A stretch of 64,000 nucleotides of DNA from Monosiga brevicollis MX1 (taxonomy: Eukaryota; Opisthokonta; Choanoflagellata; Craspedida; Salpingoecidae), in the NCBI RefSeq assembly GCF_000002865.3, contig NW_001865039.1, positions 951,850 through 1,015,849 on the forward strand. Direction: 5' to 3'. Positions within the stretch are counted from its first letter, which is position 1, and each line of letters starts with the position of its first letter. The notes beneath the pieces were generated by a model. The model searched no databases, was not told where the DNA came from, and saw only the letters and a program-made list of their open reading frames with translations. Shown here piece by piece: positions 12,194-23,694 of the stretch. The position numbers were made by a program, and so were the translations under genes.

Positions 12194-15100
12194 TCATTCA
12201 ATTTCCGAAACGGTTGTGGGAGCCAGCACTGTCGTGGGAGCTGGCCTCTGCTTACGCGGGCGGCCACGCGGACGACGGGGACCTTCGACCACACGCTGCA
12301 ATCGATGCATTTTCTTGGATGCTTGCGCCTACATTCCCACAAAGAGGCCCTGTCGTAAGATGGCGTACTGTTTGCAAAGACTCGAGTAAACTGACCTCAG
12401 GGGACACCGCAGTTTCGTCCAGTGCCGAAGCATGGGTTAAATATCGGCGCTTCACACCACCCCGCGAGACCTGCACCTAAGGCATTGAACAGACGCAAGT
12501 GATGCTCATGTTTACGCTTTGCGACACGCTTGTACTCCTGTCCTCAGCACGAAGTGTGAGCCCACCTGCTCCTTTCCATGTGTAGCTTGCAGATGGTCCA
12601 GGGCTGCCTGGGGATCAAGCTTTTCAAACCTGTGTATCGTACGTGGCTTAGTCAGGAAGAGTACAGGAAGAATAACTGGAAAACCCCCCACTGGTGAGAT
12701 CAACGAACCGTCGCGCGCATTGGTTGTCTGTTCGGGGGAAGCCATGCTGCGACATATGCTCCACGACCTGCGTCCAGCTGTGGGCGAAACGTGCCACGCC
12801 TTCTCGCAAACATGCATCTTCTTCCTAAAAAGAATACAAGTGGGGCTGAGAATGCTCACTAGCTACACACGAGCGCACAGAGTGGGTGTAGCATGCCAAG
12901 CACGCTGACACGTTACATCTCGCTTCAACTGGGAACAAAGATCGTACCGGTGTCCAAGCACCTCGGCAGATATCGGTGCGTTCAAGGTTTTCGTAGCGCT
13001 CACGGCATTGTTGGTCTGAACGGGTCGGCACGAGCCGCTGAACCTGCGACCATCGTGTCCCATACATTTGCACGCCAGTCCTTAGTTGCGTTAGCTCTTG
13101 GTCCGACCAAGGTCCACTCGCCAGCCCTAGGAGGCGCCCAGCGAGTGTGAATGAAGATCAAAATTTGAGGAGCCGCACAAAGAATTGCAGTGGCTATTAG
13201 TAGCGGCAGCGGTTGCCCCAAGTAGATATGCGAGCCAGTGACTCAACGATCGAGGAGAGAGCGTACGGGGATCAAGCACTTTTGTCCAGCGCAAGTTGCA
13301 CTGCTGCGGCGTCCGATCTCCCATGGCTTGGGCCACGGCCTAACAGAGTTAACGATTGAGCAGGCGAGGTGCGGCCAAAGTGAGTCTTGATGTGCAAGAC
13401 TGGAGTCTTGACCATGTCAATTTTACCGTCCAATCGCTATTGCCAATGCGACGCATGACGGTGCGCAGTCGATCGTCCTAAATATCGCCAGGAGGGAGAA
13501 AGCATCAAACAAATGAAGGCCTCAGAGTAACGTCAAGCACCTGTACTCAAACTGACTCGGCGTTGGCCTTACGTCAGCTGAGCTCCAGTTTCGTTTCACC
13601 AACGATGGGTTGATGGCTTGCTGCCAGTGCATGAAGACATCAACCGGATGTCGATCCTGTTGTAGCTGCTCAGTGTACCATGCCCACGTCTACACACGCC
13701 ATGTTGCGCCACGCAGACAGGCGAGGCGAGCGGGTGTGGGTTGATGTTAATCGTAGCTCACAGAGCGCTGATACACACGCGGCAGAAAAGGTTTGACGCG
13801 GAGCGGGCTCAAGTTCAAGATTCAAAATGCTTTGCACCTGGTGGGGTCGCGAAAGCACAAGCTCGCGAAGGCGTTTATCATCCTCCTTACTCCAAGAGCG
13901 ATGCCGCACAGGGTTGATGACATTCCATTGCAATGCACATGCTAGTGCCGATCGCGAGGGAACGGCAGTGGCCACCTATAGATGCGTCATCGATAGTGTT
14001 AGAGGGCGAGAAGCATGGCATGCAGACGGAGAATTGTGTATCTGAAGGAACAGACAGCACCTACTTGATCCCAATCAGGTGATTGGACGTGTGTGGCACG
14101 GCGAATGACGGCCTGGTCTGACATTTGGGCAATCTATTGAACTCAGGCACATTAGAGTGGCTCGCGACGACGTGTCAGATGGCGTGCGACGCGTGCGACT
14201 TGTACCTCGTGCAGGCGGCGATCAAGCTCGACCTTGAGCTTGAGCTGGGATGCCGAGAGCTTGGCTACGGGGGTGCTTTCTAAAGATGTAAATCTAGGGT
14301 CCATGAACACGGTGAAACTTTCGGCATTTTTTTGTCTAGGTGAAGAGATGCTCCACTAGATTGACGTACGTCGCTTCGTGCTGGACCTGGGCGCAAAGTC
14401 GCTGACGCAGCTGCTGAAGGACAGCCGTGTGAAGCTTCCGAGACTCTTCCACAGTCCAGCGTGCAGCAGTTTTTGGTGTATAGCGAGCATGCACCGTATC
14501 AAGCGTCTAAGAGCATTTGTATGTTAGACCGATGCCAGAGGCGAATGTCCTAGCCCTCGCAAATGTTGGTTGCGAAAGCCGAAACAGGCTGGATTGAAGC
14601 GGGACCGGAACCTGGTAAACTTGCCGCTTTGAACATGGGTTGTACCGACAAAGGCAGCTGGCCAGGTAGTACTGTCGATTCCAAGTAGGTGTCAGCAGCC
14701 GTTTCAGCCGGATGGGTGGCCGTCTGGCCCACAAAAAGTTCCAGCTCAGGTCGAGGAGCACGCAGCTGGGCAGTCAAGTGAATCTCTTGTTTGGCCAAAG
14801 CACCCGCATCGCGGGCACGACGTGGTCCTTTATTGCCACGGCTTCGGGCAGTCGTGGTCGTGGCATCAAGAGCATCGAGACCGTACTCGTTGATGGCCCT
14901 GAGCTCGGCTTGAACGGTGTGCATTTGAAAGCGGAGCTCGCTCAGCGTGCGCACCAGGTCCACCTACGGTAAGTCCCGAACGAATTCCCCACATACGGCG
15001 TGGGCATACAGATGGACATGAGAAGGAGTGATCTGACAAAGATCTTGAGCTTGGCACGGTAAGAGTTCAAGAAACACAGTGTGTGAACAGCGCGTGGGTC

Positions 15101-15507
15101 TGGTGTTGTTGAGAACCTTTCAAGGGCGGGGCGCTCACCTGATACTGTCGATTCCACAGGAGAACATTCCGGTATCGGCTAGGAGCAAGCTGGCTACGGG
15201 ATTGAATAGCTGCAAGGGCAGGTTCAACAAGTGATTGCGCCTCTGGGTCAAGAGGCAAGGCCGGTGCGCGGTGCCAGGCGCCCAGAAGCTGATTGGCAAG
15301 AACGGTGTATCGATACTCCTCCTCTTTGGGAAGAGAAGGCACCACCGATCGACTGGCCACCGAGCTGGGTGAGTCCTGGTGAGGCGCAGCAGCCACACGA
15401 TTTGTTGTTTCCGTGCTAGGCAATGCAACTGGCTCAACCAGCGTTTGCGTCTCATGCAAGAACTTGTCTAGCTCGGCCAGATCGTCCTCCTCGCCTTGTC
15501 CCGCCAT
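12194..15507 (-). CDS. Multi-Myb-repeat DNA-binding protein, SNAPC4 (SNAP190)-like
   Basis: SNAPC4 is the large Myb-repeat subunit of the complex that drives snRNA gene transcription. The product starts MAGQGEEDDLAELDKFLHE (ATG at 15505-15507), followed by an N-terminal helical region. Tandem Myb repeats follow on separate exons: HRSWSKEDDKRLRELV (about 13880-13910), the QWNVINPV and HWQQAINPSLVKRNWSS linkers (13600-13930), GDRTPQQCNLRWTKVLDP (about 13270-13330), RWSQVQRLVPTRSDQQCRER (about 12990-13050), and SWTQVVEHMSQHGFPRTDNQ (about 12730-12790). The recurring R-(T/S)-D/P-x-QC-xx-R signature is typical of SNAPC4. The last exon starts after TAG at about 12335 and carries an AT-hook core (PRRPRGRPRK) before the stop at 12194. 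The closest alternative is another multi-repeat Myb factor of c-Myb or CDC5 type. Exact internal exon ends were not all resolved. Confidence 0.8.
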
Positions 15508-16114
15508 GTCGCTCGTTTTATTGAAGAGAGAGAGAAAAAAAAAAAAAAAAACCAACACACACACACACACACACCTGTTTTGACTGCTTGTGACGTAAAT
15601 GCTGACATTTTGCTCATATCATCACAGCACCGGAGGTGATACGATGGCGGGGGAGGCTGGGCGAGATGCGATGGCAGTCGTCTTTCAGACGAAAGCATGC
15701 ATGCCAGGCGCGGGCAATTGGCTTCTCTTCATGAGTCACAAGACAACAGTTGCTGTCTAGAATCAGGTGGGTTATAGTCTAGAGTTTCCGATGTGCACAC
15801 TTCAGACAAGGACCCAACTGCTTGCGTCGAGCGCGCGCCACTGCTCGCTTTGAGCACGCGCCACTGCTTGCATCGAGCACGCGCTACTGCTCGCATTGAG
15901 CACGCGCCGCTGCTCGCATCCAGCACGCGCCACTGTTTGCACCGAAGAGCAAGTTTGCAAGCAGATGCTGTTGGTGACAACGTCCGAACGCTGCGGTCTA
16001 TATCATGGTTGAAGCCGACGAGTGTTCTTCACGATCTTGCTCGCATTTTATTTTTCTACCTGTCATCGATTGATACCTCCTTCTCGTTGAGTTTCCTTCT
16101 TGTTCCCACGCACC
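15508..16114. promoter_or_regulatory. Divergent intergenic region with microsatellites and a 23-bp tandem repeat
   Basis: The region lies between the start codons of the Myb gene and the Ala-rich gene, so it should contain both promoters. It has an A-run (15535-15551), an AC run (about 15554-15573) and the 23-bp repeat described separately. No additional gene is supported. Confidence 0.55.
15817..15948. repeat. 23-bp imperfect tandem repeat, about five and a half copies
   Basis: Units begin at 15834, 15857, 15880, 15903 and 15926, preceded by a partial unit. The common pattern is CGCGCCACTGCTCGC followed by a variable eight-base GAGCA-ending tail. Copies differ by one to five substitutions. 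Because 23 is not a multiple of three and the units differ, a coding role is unlikely. The array lies about 170 bp upstream of the Ala-rich gene's start codon. Confidence 0.85.
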
Positions 16115-17836
16115 ATGGCTGATTCTTCCAAACCTGAGGCCGAGCAGAAAACTCAAGCCGAGGCCGAAGAAGCGGCCCGGAGAGCTGCCGAAGCTGAGGA
16201 GGCCCGGAGAGCTGCCGAGGCCGAAGAAGCGGCCTGGAGAGCTGCCGAAGCTGAGGAGGCCCGGAAAGCTGCCGAAGCTGAGGAGGCCCGGAAAGCTGCC
16301 GAAGCTGAGGAGGCCCGGAAAGCTGCCGAAGCTGAGGAGGCCCGGAAAGCTGCCAAAGCTGAGGAGGCCCGGAAAGCTGCCGAAGCTGAGGAGGCCCGGA
16401 AAGCTGCCGAAGCTGAGGAGGCCCGGAAAGCTGCCAAAGCTGAGGAGGCCCGGAAAGCTGCCGAAGCTGAGGAGGCCCGGAAAGCTGCCGAAGCTGAGGA
16501 GGAGGCCCGGAAAGCTGCCGAAGAGGAGCATCGCAAGCGCGAGGAACGACTTTTTTATCATCTCGAACTGTTTCCATCCAAGGTCAAGAATGAGCTCAAA
16601 AAGGGCAATTTGCAGGCAATTCTTTCCCAAGCAGTCCTAAACTTCATCGAGCAAGCTGAAAACGTGCGACTCGCCACGGGATCCAGCGACCCCACGTGCG
16701 ACAATGAGCATGGCCATACGGCTAAGATGGCAACGGCCATGATGCTCGCGCATTATGAAAGAGCCAGGTCCCAGGGCAGCCTTCAAAACGAGCTTTCAGA
16801 TGCCGAGATGGCGATTGTGCAAGATCTGGACGACAGCATGGTACCACGAGCAAAGGTGAATTTGAGCGGTGCTGCTAACAACGAACGCGAGAACCAAGTC
16901 CTGGCCGGCAGAATGTTGAAGGACTTGTTCGAGCTCCTGGCTGACCCTCAGATGTGCGCTGTTTTATCATACGCTTACGGCAAGGCCAAGGACGTGGAGG
17001 CACGGATTCAAAAGCACCTGGGCATCTTTGTCGGCCGTGTGCCTCGCTGGTCAGAGGTGTATGAGATGTCTGTCAGAGCTCAGCTCTGCGATATGATCTA
17101 CATTGCCCTCGAACAAGCCTCTGGAACTAATCCTGAGCTCAGAGCTGCCCTCAAGTCAGTCACTTATGAGTCTGAGTCCCTCTCTGCCTCCGTCGGCGAA
17201 TTTGAGGAGCTTGCAGGAGGACACTCCAAAGGCGCCGGTGATGCCAGCGCTGCTGCGGCTGCTCAGACAGCAGATGTTTCGCTGATGGACCATCTTTTCC
17301 GCCACTTTGCCGCTGAAGTCTGCCGTAAAATCCAGTCCGGTTTTGAAGCGGCTCAGCAGGCCATTCAAGAAGGAGTTTTGGATCCCATGAACAGCGTATT
17401 TCCCAAGGATTACCCGATGGCCTGCGTAGCGCCCAGCACGGCCCAGCCAGTCCCAGTCGCCGCGCTCGACGAGGACCCCTTCATTTGTGGTGTGCGAAAG
17501 GTTGAAGCAGTGGCTCACGATCATCTGACAAACAACGAGTTGCGGCAGGGTGAGGCCATCATTGCGGCTCTTTTGCGCGGTGACTTTGGCCTCTCAGCTG
17601 GCAACGATACATTTGCCAAGCGCATGGTGACATGTGATGCGAACATCGCCGAACAGCTGGGCGTGGCCGCAGCTGTAGTTGCCTATTACCATCCCAGACT
17701 CGTTAATTTGATTGTCGACAACTTCTCCAGGCATCTTTGGGCCAAAGTACCCGCCCTGCTCGCAGACGAAGCGACGGAGACGGAGTCAACATCAACATGG
17801 CTTGATGAGTTGGTCGATGACTTGATGCCTCGGTAA
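16115..17836 (+). CDS. Intronless Ala/Glu/Lys-rich helical-repeat protein of unknown function
   Basis: I do not recognise the family. The start is the ATG at 16115 (context CACCATGG), giving 573 residues without introns, unlike most neighbours. Residues about 15-145 are a near-perfect 9-residue repeat (RKAAEAEEA), predicted to form a long charged single alpha-helix or coiled coil. Similar low-complexity rods occur in bacterial TolA and in many eukaryotic cytoskeletal proteins, so the repeat itself does not assign function. The remaining 420 residues are helix-rich and of normal composition (LFELLADPQMCAVLSYAYG, DMIYIALEQASG). There is no signal peptide or membrane segment. Lack of introns could mean recent acquisition or retroposition. 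Confidence 0.8.
   Translation: MADSSKPEAEQKTQAEAEEAARRAAEAEEARRAAEAEEAAWRAAEAEEARKAAEAEEARKAAEAEEARKAAEAEEARKAAKAEEARKAAEAEEARKAAEAEEARKAAKAEEARKAAEAEEARKAAEAEEEARKAAEEEHRKREERLFYHLELFPSKVKNELKKGNLQAILSQAVLNFIEQAENVRLATGSSDPTCDNEHGHTAKMATAMMLAHYERARSQGSLQNELSDAEMAIVQDLDDSMVPRAKVNLSGAANNERENQVLAGRMLKDLFELLADPQMCAVLSYAYGKAKDVEARIQKHLGIFVGRVPRWSEVYEMSVRAQLCDMIYIALEQASGTNPELRAALKSVTYESESLSASVGEFEELAGGHSKGAGDASAAAAAQTADVSLMDHLFRHFAAEVCRKIQSGFEAAQQAIQEGVLDPMNSVFPKDYPMACVAPSTAQPVPVAALDEDPFICGVRKVEAVAHDHLTNNELRQGEAIIAALLRGDFGLSAGNDTFAKRMVTCDANIAEQLGVAAAVVAYYHPRLVNLIVDNFSRHLWAKVPALLADEATETESTSTWLDELVDDLMPR
16180..16540 (+). repeat. 27-bp in-frame tandem repeat coding RKAAEAEEA
   Basis: About 13 units, each nine codons (GAG GAG GCC CGG AAA GCT plus GCC GAA GCT). 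The first three units are divergent (RRAAEAEEA, WRAAEAEEA); later ones are almost identical at DNA level, differing mainly by GAA/AAA at one Glu-to-Lys position. DNA identity beyond what protein conservation needs points to recent unequal exchange. Copy number may differ between strains or be collapsed in assembly. Confidence 0.9.
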
Positions 17837-18340
17837 GATTGCTCAATATGAATCACTTTTCTCGCTTCTCCTCGACCTCTTTGCCTTGCTCATTTTTTTT
17901 TTTTTTTGCCTCATTCTCGTTGGTGACATGGCTGCGCCAATGTGTGCATAGCTTGGAAGCGTCAAAGCAGCTGACGACTCCCAACTCCTAACGTGGTTTC
18001 ACCGCCACCCCTCGTATTGCTCTTGCATGTTGTTTTTGGGTTTAGCCAACCTATCGATCGAATACTTTTGTAATTGAGTGCCGTTGTTGCGTCTGCCTCA
18101 ATCGCGCCTTGCCCATTCCTCTTACTGCACATCAACATTACGGTACAAAGCGAAAGCAGATGGTGCATCAAGCTCAAACTGCAAAAACTCTTTCTGAAAA
18201 ATGTCTGCAGTGTTGTGTAGGTGTTGAGCACGTGATTCGACTGTCAATGATAAAATGTTGCTGCATCACCAGGTGCAATCGTCAAGGACGCGCGGTGGTC
18301 CACAGAAGTTTCTTAATTTGGGGATACAAAGGTGAGATTT
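17837..18340. other. Convergent intergenic region
   Basis: About 500 bp between two stop codons, holding a T-run at about 17893-17907. No open frame with coding character was seen; presumably 3' UTRs. Confidence 0.5.
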
Positions 18341-21300
18341 TTATATGGTCACGACGCCATGTTGGTGGAGCGAATCGGGCAGCATCAGGTCAAAGTTACT
18401 CCAATCTGGACCCACGAGGGAAATGTTGATGGGCTGGAACCCTCGCGCCAGGGCTGGGCTGGCAGGACGCAAATGGCTGAAGTCATCGAGATTGGGATTC
18501 GTGAAAAGGGGGTCTGCAATGATGGAGTGCATATCCTGGCCATGCTGTCTGCTCAACACAAGGGTGCAAAGGCGCCACGCTTGGGTCAGCAATTACGTCT
18601 GTGCTGGTTGCAAAACATGATTCTGTCACGGCCTGCTGCAACTCACCTCCACTGAGTCAGGTTGCGTTTTTCTGGGAACACTACCGATGAGTGGTCGAGC
18701 TTGTAGTAGGTATTGTTGTCGAATGTCATGTTCTAGCAAACCAACGAACGAAGCAGATAGCCCACTCTACGATGAGGGGTGGCCCAAGTACGCAATCCAC
18801 TGCAAAACCAGCTTTGCACCACTTGCATCCCTTGACAAGAGGTCAGCCCTTTGCTCACCTCAAAGCCGGTGGGGATGGTGCTATAGAATACGGGGCCATC
18901 ATTCAAATAAAGAATGTTGCGGAAGAATGTAAAGCTTGAACACGGACCATCAGGGGCAGACGCGTTGCACACGCCAGCATGCTGGCTTGACCTGTGAACA
19001 TCACCCCACAAGGGCAATCAATCGCACACCAGAAACTCAATGGCAAGCACCGAGCGAAACCACTTGGTCGGCCCTTGAACCTTTCAAGGGCCCCAAGATT
19101 GCGTGTCACACGCAGCGAACAGGCCCAAAACGAGGTGCGCGGGGTCTCATACCGGATGCCACCGTCACAGTTCCAGGTATCCACATCAGCAAAGACATTG
19201 TTCATGAAAATGTTATTCAGGCCAAAATGTTGGTGCAGGCCGGCACACTTTGTTTGATACACAATGTTGTTCGTCAGCGTGATATCCCGTGAGGCTTGGT
19301 CCGTGTATAGGCCCCAGCCTCCATAGTTGTAGCTGTACACTCGTGCGCATACATTGTGGTCAATCTTGGTACCCGGCTGATGTCCTAGAAGGTAGATGCA
19401 GCCCATATCGCTCAGCAAGTGCTGCCCAATCGTGTCAATGTTGTTCAACGCAATCACGTTGTTGCGATTGCTGGTTTCGGCATAGGTCCAAGTCCATCCG
19501 AGGGACACGCCTGTGTAGCTGAATCTGCGGATCAGATTTTGCACAATGTTGGTCTGCGCCGTGGCCTGAGCCAATACACCACATCCCTCGAGATAGAAAT
19601 GCCCTCCATCCTGAAGAGGACAAGGCCCAAAACGTGTCCACGAAACACATCGGTGGTGAACTACTGGCGTGCAAGTGACCGCTCACTTTTGAACATCGTC
19701 ATCGCGAGTCAAGAAGCAAGAGGGAAGGCGTTGGAAAAAAGGCGGGAAAACGATACCTCAATGATGTTATTGTTTACAGAAATGCCAGAGACGAGTCGTT
19801 GGGGATCTACCAGACCGCCATCACTGGTGCCAACGCGCACGCCACCTGCGCCAAGGTCACTCACATGGCTCTTGCTGATGCTCGAATCCTGTGTGCCCTA
19901 TGTTTTATAATTTTATTTTTTTTGTTTGTTTGTTTTTCGGCCAAGTGACATTGTGGCGCGACAACTTTCAGACGTTGACAGGTGATGGACAGCCAGGAGG
20001 GGTTGTCTGGTAGAGGTAATGCCGACCAAGAGTCGTGGGGCGCTAAGACTCACCTCGTCAAACCACAATGCATAACCACCGACGTGGCTAATGTTGGTGT
20101 TATAAAAGTTGACGTTGCTTGAATCTGTCAAGCCATGCACACCAAACACAATGCCGCGGTTTCAGAGCTTGTGGGGCCATCAACTGGCAAACGCGATGGG
20201 AGCGCTTCAGTGCTGCCTGCAAATTATTGACTAACTGGTAATATGAAGGGCACTCGAGTTGAGGAAGGCCGCCGACTGCATGTCACAGGAGGTAGCAAGG
20301 CAAACGGATAGGTCGACAGCAGCGTGTTGGAACTGAAGATTGACAAAGTCAATGTTGTGCACTTCCTTGATCGTCACCAGCTATACCAGCACAGAGCCGT
20401 TTTGTGAAACACGTGGCCCCATGCTGACCGCGTTGGTACACTCGCGAAAAAGGTGAGCGCCCTGATCAGCCTTACCTCGGTGAGAAGAGGAACCACGACG
20501 GTGGCAGTTGACAGGTCCAACTCTGGCGAGGGGTACCAAGTGAGGCGGTATGTCGAAGCATTATAAAAGAATTCGCCATGATGATCCAAAGCCTCCATGG
20601 TGTTTTGGACTAGAGGCACGAATAAACGATACATGAGACTACTTCACAGAGACAAAAGCAGGTTTGGGAGGGGGCAGTCCAATCATGGTGGCTTAGAATC
20701 GTACAATAGAAGCGAGCACCGGCGGCGGACGAAGCCCATTGGGCGTTGTACGGTGTGTAAAAGCTGATGTTGCCGGATGATCGATCAATGCTACGGAGAG
20801 TGTGGATGCTGGCTGTCCAAGACTCAAACATGACAGCTTGAGCTTGGGAGAGATCGTCTGGGACGGCCGTGAGATCCTCGGGACGCACGGTAAAACCATT
20901 GGCGTTGGCTGCAAGGTATGTCAGGGTTGAGGTCCGTGCGAGGCGCTGGCGTTTATTGTTGGCCCAAAGTTGCAGGACCTGCCGAGGCTTCCAAGCTGAG
21001 AGGTCAGCTTCATAGAAGCCCTGGCTGGTTTTGGACCAGTTGGTCACCAGGATGCCTCCGCTCAAGGTCTAGAGCAGCCGCGTGAGAACAGGCGGGGGCG
21101 CAGCGCAGGAGATGGCTAGCACTTTGCATTGGAGATCAAAAGGGGGTCTGTTTTGCGATCATTCCAAGCAGAACTCACCGCGGGGTCATGGGGTGTGGCT
21201 GATTGAATCACCATCTGCTGCTGGTTCAAACCAGCGGTGGTCAAGTTGATATTGATTGTTGACTCACGGGTTGGCAGGTAGTAGGTACCGCTCTCGAGGT

Positions 21301-21656
21301 TGATGGTATTGGTGCTAGCGGTGGCGTTTTGATGGATAGCTGCCTACGCGCATCAATGGTAGGTCAACATGCAGAAAGAAGACCCGGTTTCGGTCGCGCG
21401 GGTGACAGCCATGCGACAATATCTGACGATGCGGTGCAGCTAGCGACTGTCCGTGTCGCAGCGAATTAGGGCGGAGAAAGCTTACCAGGGCCCGCTCCAC
21501 GGTGGCAAAAGGTGTTGTCTGAGTCCCGCTGTTGGCGTCTGAGCCATCTGTAGCAACAAAGACATCTAATGCAAGTGTCGACCTTATCACAGCAAGCCCG
21601 AGCACGAGTCGGACAAGCCGGGCAGCGACTGTGCACTGGTTCACCATCCTTGCCAT
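18341..21656 (-). CDS. Secreted right-handed parallel beta-helix protein
   Basis: The start at 21654-21656 gives a signal peptide (ARLVRLVLGLAVIRSTLA) followed by LDVFVATDGSDANSGTQTTP, the usual opening of bacterial and eukaryotic secreted beta-helix proteins (pectate-lyase-like fold, polysaccharide lyases or hydrolases). Later exons carry typical helix-turn strings: TMEALDHHGEFFYNASTYRL (about 20560), GLTDSSNVNFYNTNISHVGG (about 20100), NNVIALNNIDTIGQHLLSDM (about 19440) and the C-terminal cap SIIADPLFTNPNLDDF...SPALARGFQPI ending at 18341. At least six introns are inferred. No catalytic residues can be assigned from the sequence alone, so the substrate is unknown. It is the first of three adjacent secreted-protein genes. 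Confidence 0.82.
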
Positions 21657-21910
21657 GCTGCCGGGTTTGATTCAATCCCAGTTGCCAACCCGACTCCGCA
21701 CGCGCTCTGCCCGCTGAGGATCACAAACGACAAACGGAAAACGACAAAGGGCAAACGCCAAGTGTATTGCACCACGTCCGTGTGCGACGTCTTTGAAATC
21801 TCTGGAGCAACCCCCGATGAGGGCGTAAGTGGTGGTGGTGGTGGTGGTGGTGAAGAATTGCACAGCGTGTCAACGATCTTGCAACTGGGTCTTGGAGGTG
21901 GTGCGGGTGC

Positions 21911-21943
<33 letters not shown>

Positions 21944-22269
21944 GTTTTGGGTGAAAAACAATGTCAGGCAGAATTGCAAAAAGGAGGACAGAGATGTGTC
22001 ATAAATCGGGGTGGGGGGTCGGTGAGATGGTTTTGGATTGCTTTGTCGAGTGTACGAATGGCACAGCACAGCAGCAACATGTACAGGTACATGCCAACAA
22101 AATTGCACCTCTAGGTGTTGAATTGTGTATGGCAAGGGAGACTTGCCCACTTCGAAAGCCGCAGTCAGCGCAAAAAAGAAAAAAGAAAGGGGGGGAGGAG
22201 GGGCATGGGTGTGTCGTACGCAGCCGGCCCCTGTGTTGCTGAAGGCCAGCGTCTGAAATAGACACACAT
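21657..22269. other. Intergenic region between two minus-strand secreted-protein genes
   Basis: About 610 bp holding the upstream region of the beta-helix gene and the 3' UTR of the next gene. Contents include a GGT-type trinucleotide run (about 21830-21853), a poly-T of about 30 bases (21913-21942) and a purine-rich patch (22170-22205). No gene is supported here. Confidence 0.5.
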
Positions 22270-23694
22270 TTACATGGAGGTATCCCAGGTGATGGAGATG
22301 GTAGTTCTAAGCAAGATGCATCAAGGCAGAGTGAGACATTGGTCAAATTGCACGTTGCGTGTGAGAGGCCAGGGCACAGCAGTTGGGTGGGCTACTAACT
22401 CGTTGAGGATGTGGGCGCGGTTGTTGCAGTTGTCATCGACATACGCAGTCGTCCAAGTGGGGGCGACCTGCCAGTGTGTTTCGATATGCGGGGAAGTTTG
22501 AGCGGGAGCCGACACGGCGATCCAGAAAGGGACGGATCATAGCTGCCCTCGAGCGTACGGACCGTCTGGTTGTCGTACTGAACGGCAATGTCGTAAAAGG
22601 TGACGACCTCCTCGGCGGGGTATTGGTGGCAGGCAAAGGTCTTCTCAAAGACAAAGTACAGGATGGTGTACTCCTTGTATTCGCCTGACAGCTTGCGCTG
22701 AACCGGAATTTGCGTCTGTGCGCGATGCAAGCCGGAAAAGCGCCGAATCAGTGTTGTATCGAGGGGTGGGACCCAGCGCACGGGGTGCAGTGGCCACAGG
22801 GACAGACCTTCACGTTCCAGCCCGTGTTCAGGTTGGTGTGCGAGATGATGTAGGTCTGGCTGCTCTGGTCCAGGTCGATGACACCGTGGAGCACATCGCC
22901 AGGGGACACGATATGGCCCTGGCTATTCTCGTTATGCTCGGGTTCCCACTGGAAATCTGAGGAAGTGTGCGGCAAGTATCGGTGAGTGTATGGCCGGGAC
23001 GGCAACGTCTACAAGGTTGGTATCCATTCCACATTCCATTTGCGTTCACATACACTCGATGTACATTTGCCTATAAAAGTGCGCGCAAGTGATTGGGCAG
23101 GTGAGTGCCGATGACGCTCGTGATCTCCAAAGTTTTTGTCTGTGGTTGTTCACATGATCGGGTTTTTTGTTGTTCTTGTCTCACAGACACTTGATAAGCG
23201 GGGCGTCGGGTATGGAATCGAAGAAGAAGGGGCCGGAGTGCGTACCAAGCGCGGCCAGTCCAAGGGTTGACGGGCTGGATGAGGTTGAGGTTGTCTGAGC
23301 TCTCGATACCAAACCAGGGGGAATAGAAGGCGTTGGCAGCGTTGTTTGGCTTGCTCAGAACCTTCCACTTGGCCTCGGCATGGGTGATAACACCCTGTTC
23401 ACGAAAAAAGATATGAGGGTATGCAGAGTTGGGATCAGGGCAGCAGACAAGTTTCAAATGGCAAGGTCGCAGTGTTGCTTACGGTGCCACGGGGCGACAC
23501 GCCCTTGGCGTAGCCCATCCAGCCCTCGGCAGGATCCTGGGCAGCAGCCAGTGCCAAGGTGGCCTAAAGACACAACATGAAACATCAAGAGAACGTCAGA
23601 ATCGGTCGCGGGAATCGCGATCAGCAAGGCACGCGGGACCAGTGGAGCAAGCAAGGCAGTGTCGTACCGCCGCAAGCATGCACAGCTTGAACAT
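22270..23694 (-). CDS. Secreted protein of unrecognised family
   Basis: I cannot name this family. The start (MFKLCMLAA, ATG at 23692-23694) plus the next exon (ATLALAAAQDPAEGWMGYAK) make a signal peptide with likely cleavage near AAA-QD. Later exons read GVITHAEAKWKVLSKPNNA (about 23340-23390), NLNLIQPVNPWTG (about 23265-23300), PEHNENSQGHIVSPGDVLHG (about 22890-22950), TYIISHTNLNTGWNV (about 22810-22850), FVFEKTFACHQYPAEEVVTF (about 22600-22670) and ETHWQVAPTWTTAYVDDNC (about 22430-22490). The final exon appears to encode ISITWDTSM before TAA at 22270. The alternation of Trp, Gly and beta-strand patterns suggests a jelly-roll or concanavalin-like fold; this is inference. Exon ends are approximate. 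Confidence 0.65.

Noticed and set aside
15998-16630. 210-codon minus-strand frame with a repeated SFGSFPGLL pattern
   Set aside because: It is the antisense shadow of the 27-bp codon repeat in the plus-strand Ala-rich gene, whose non-repeat part also codes.
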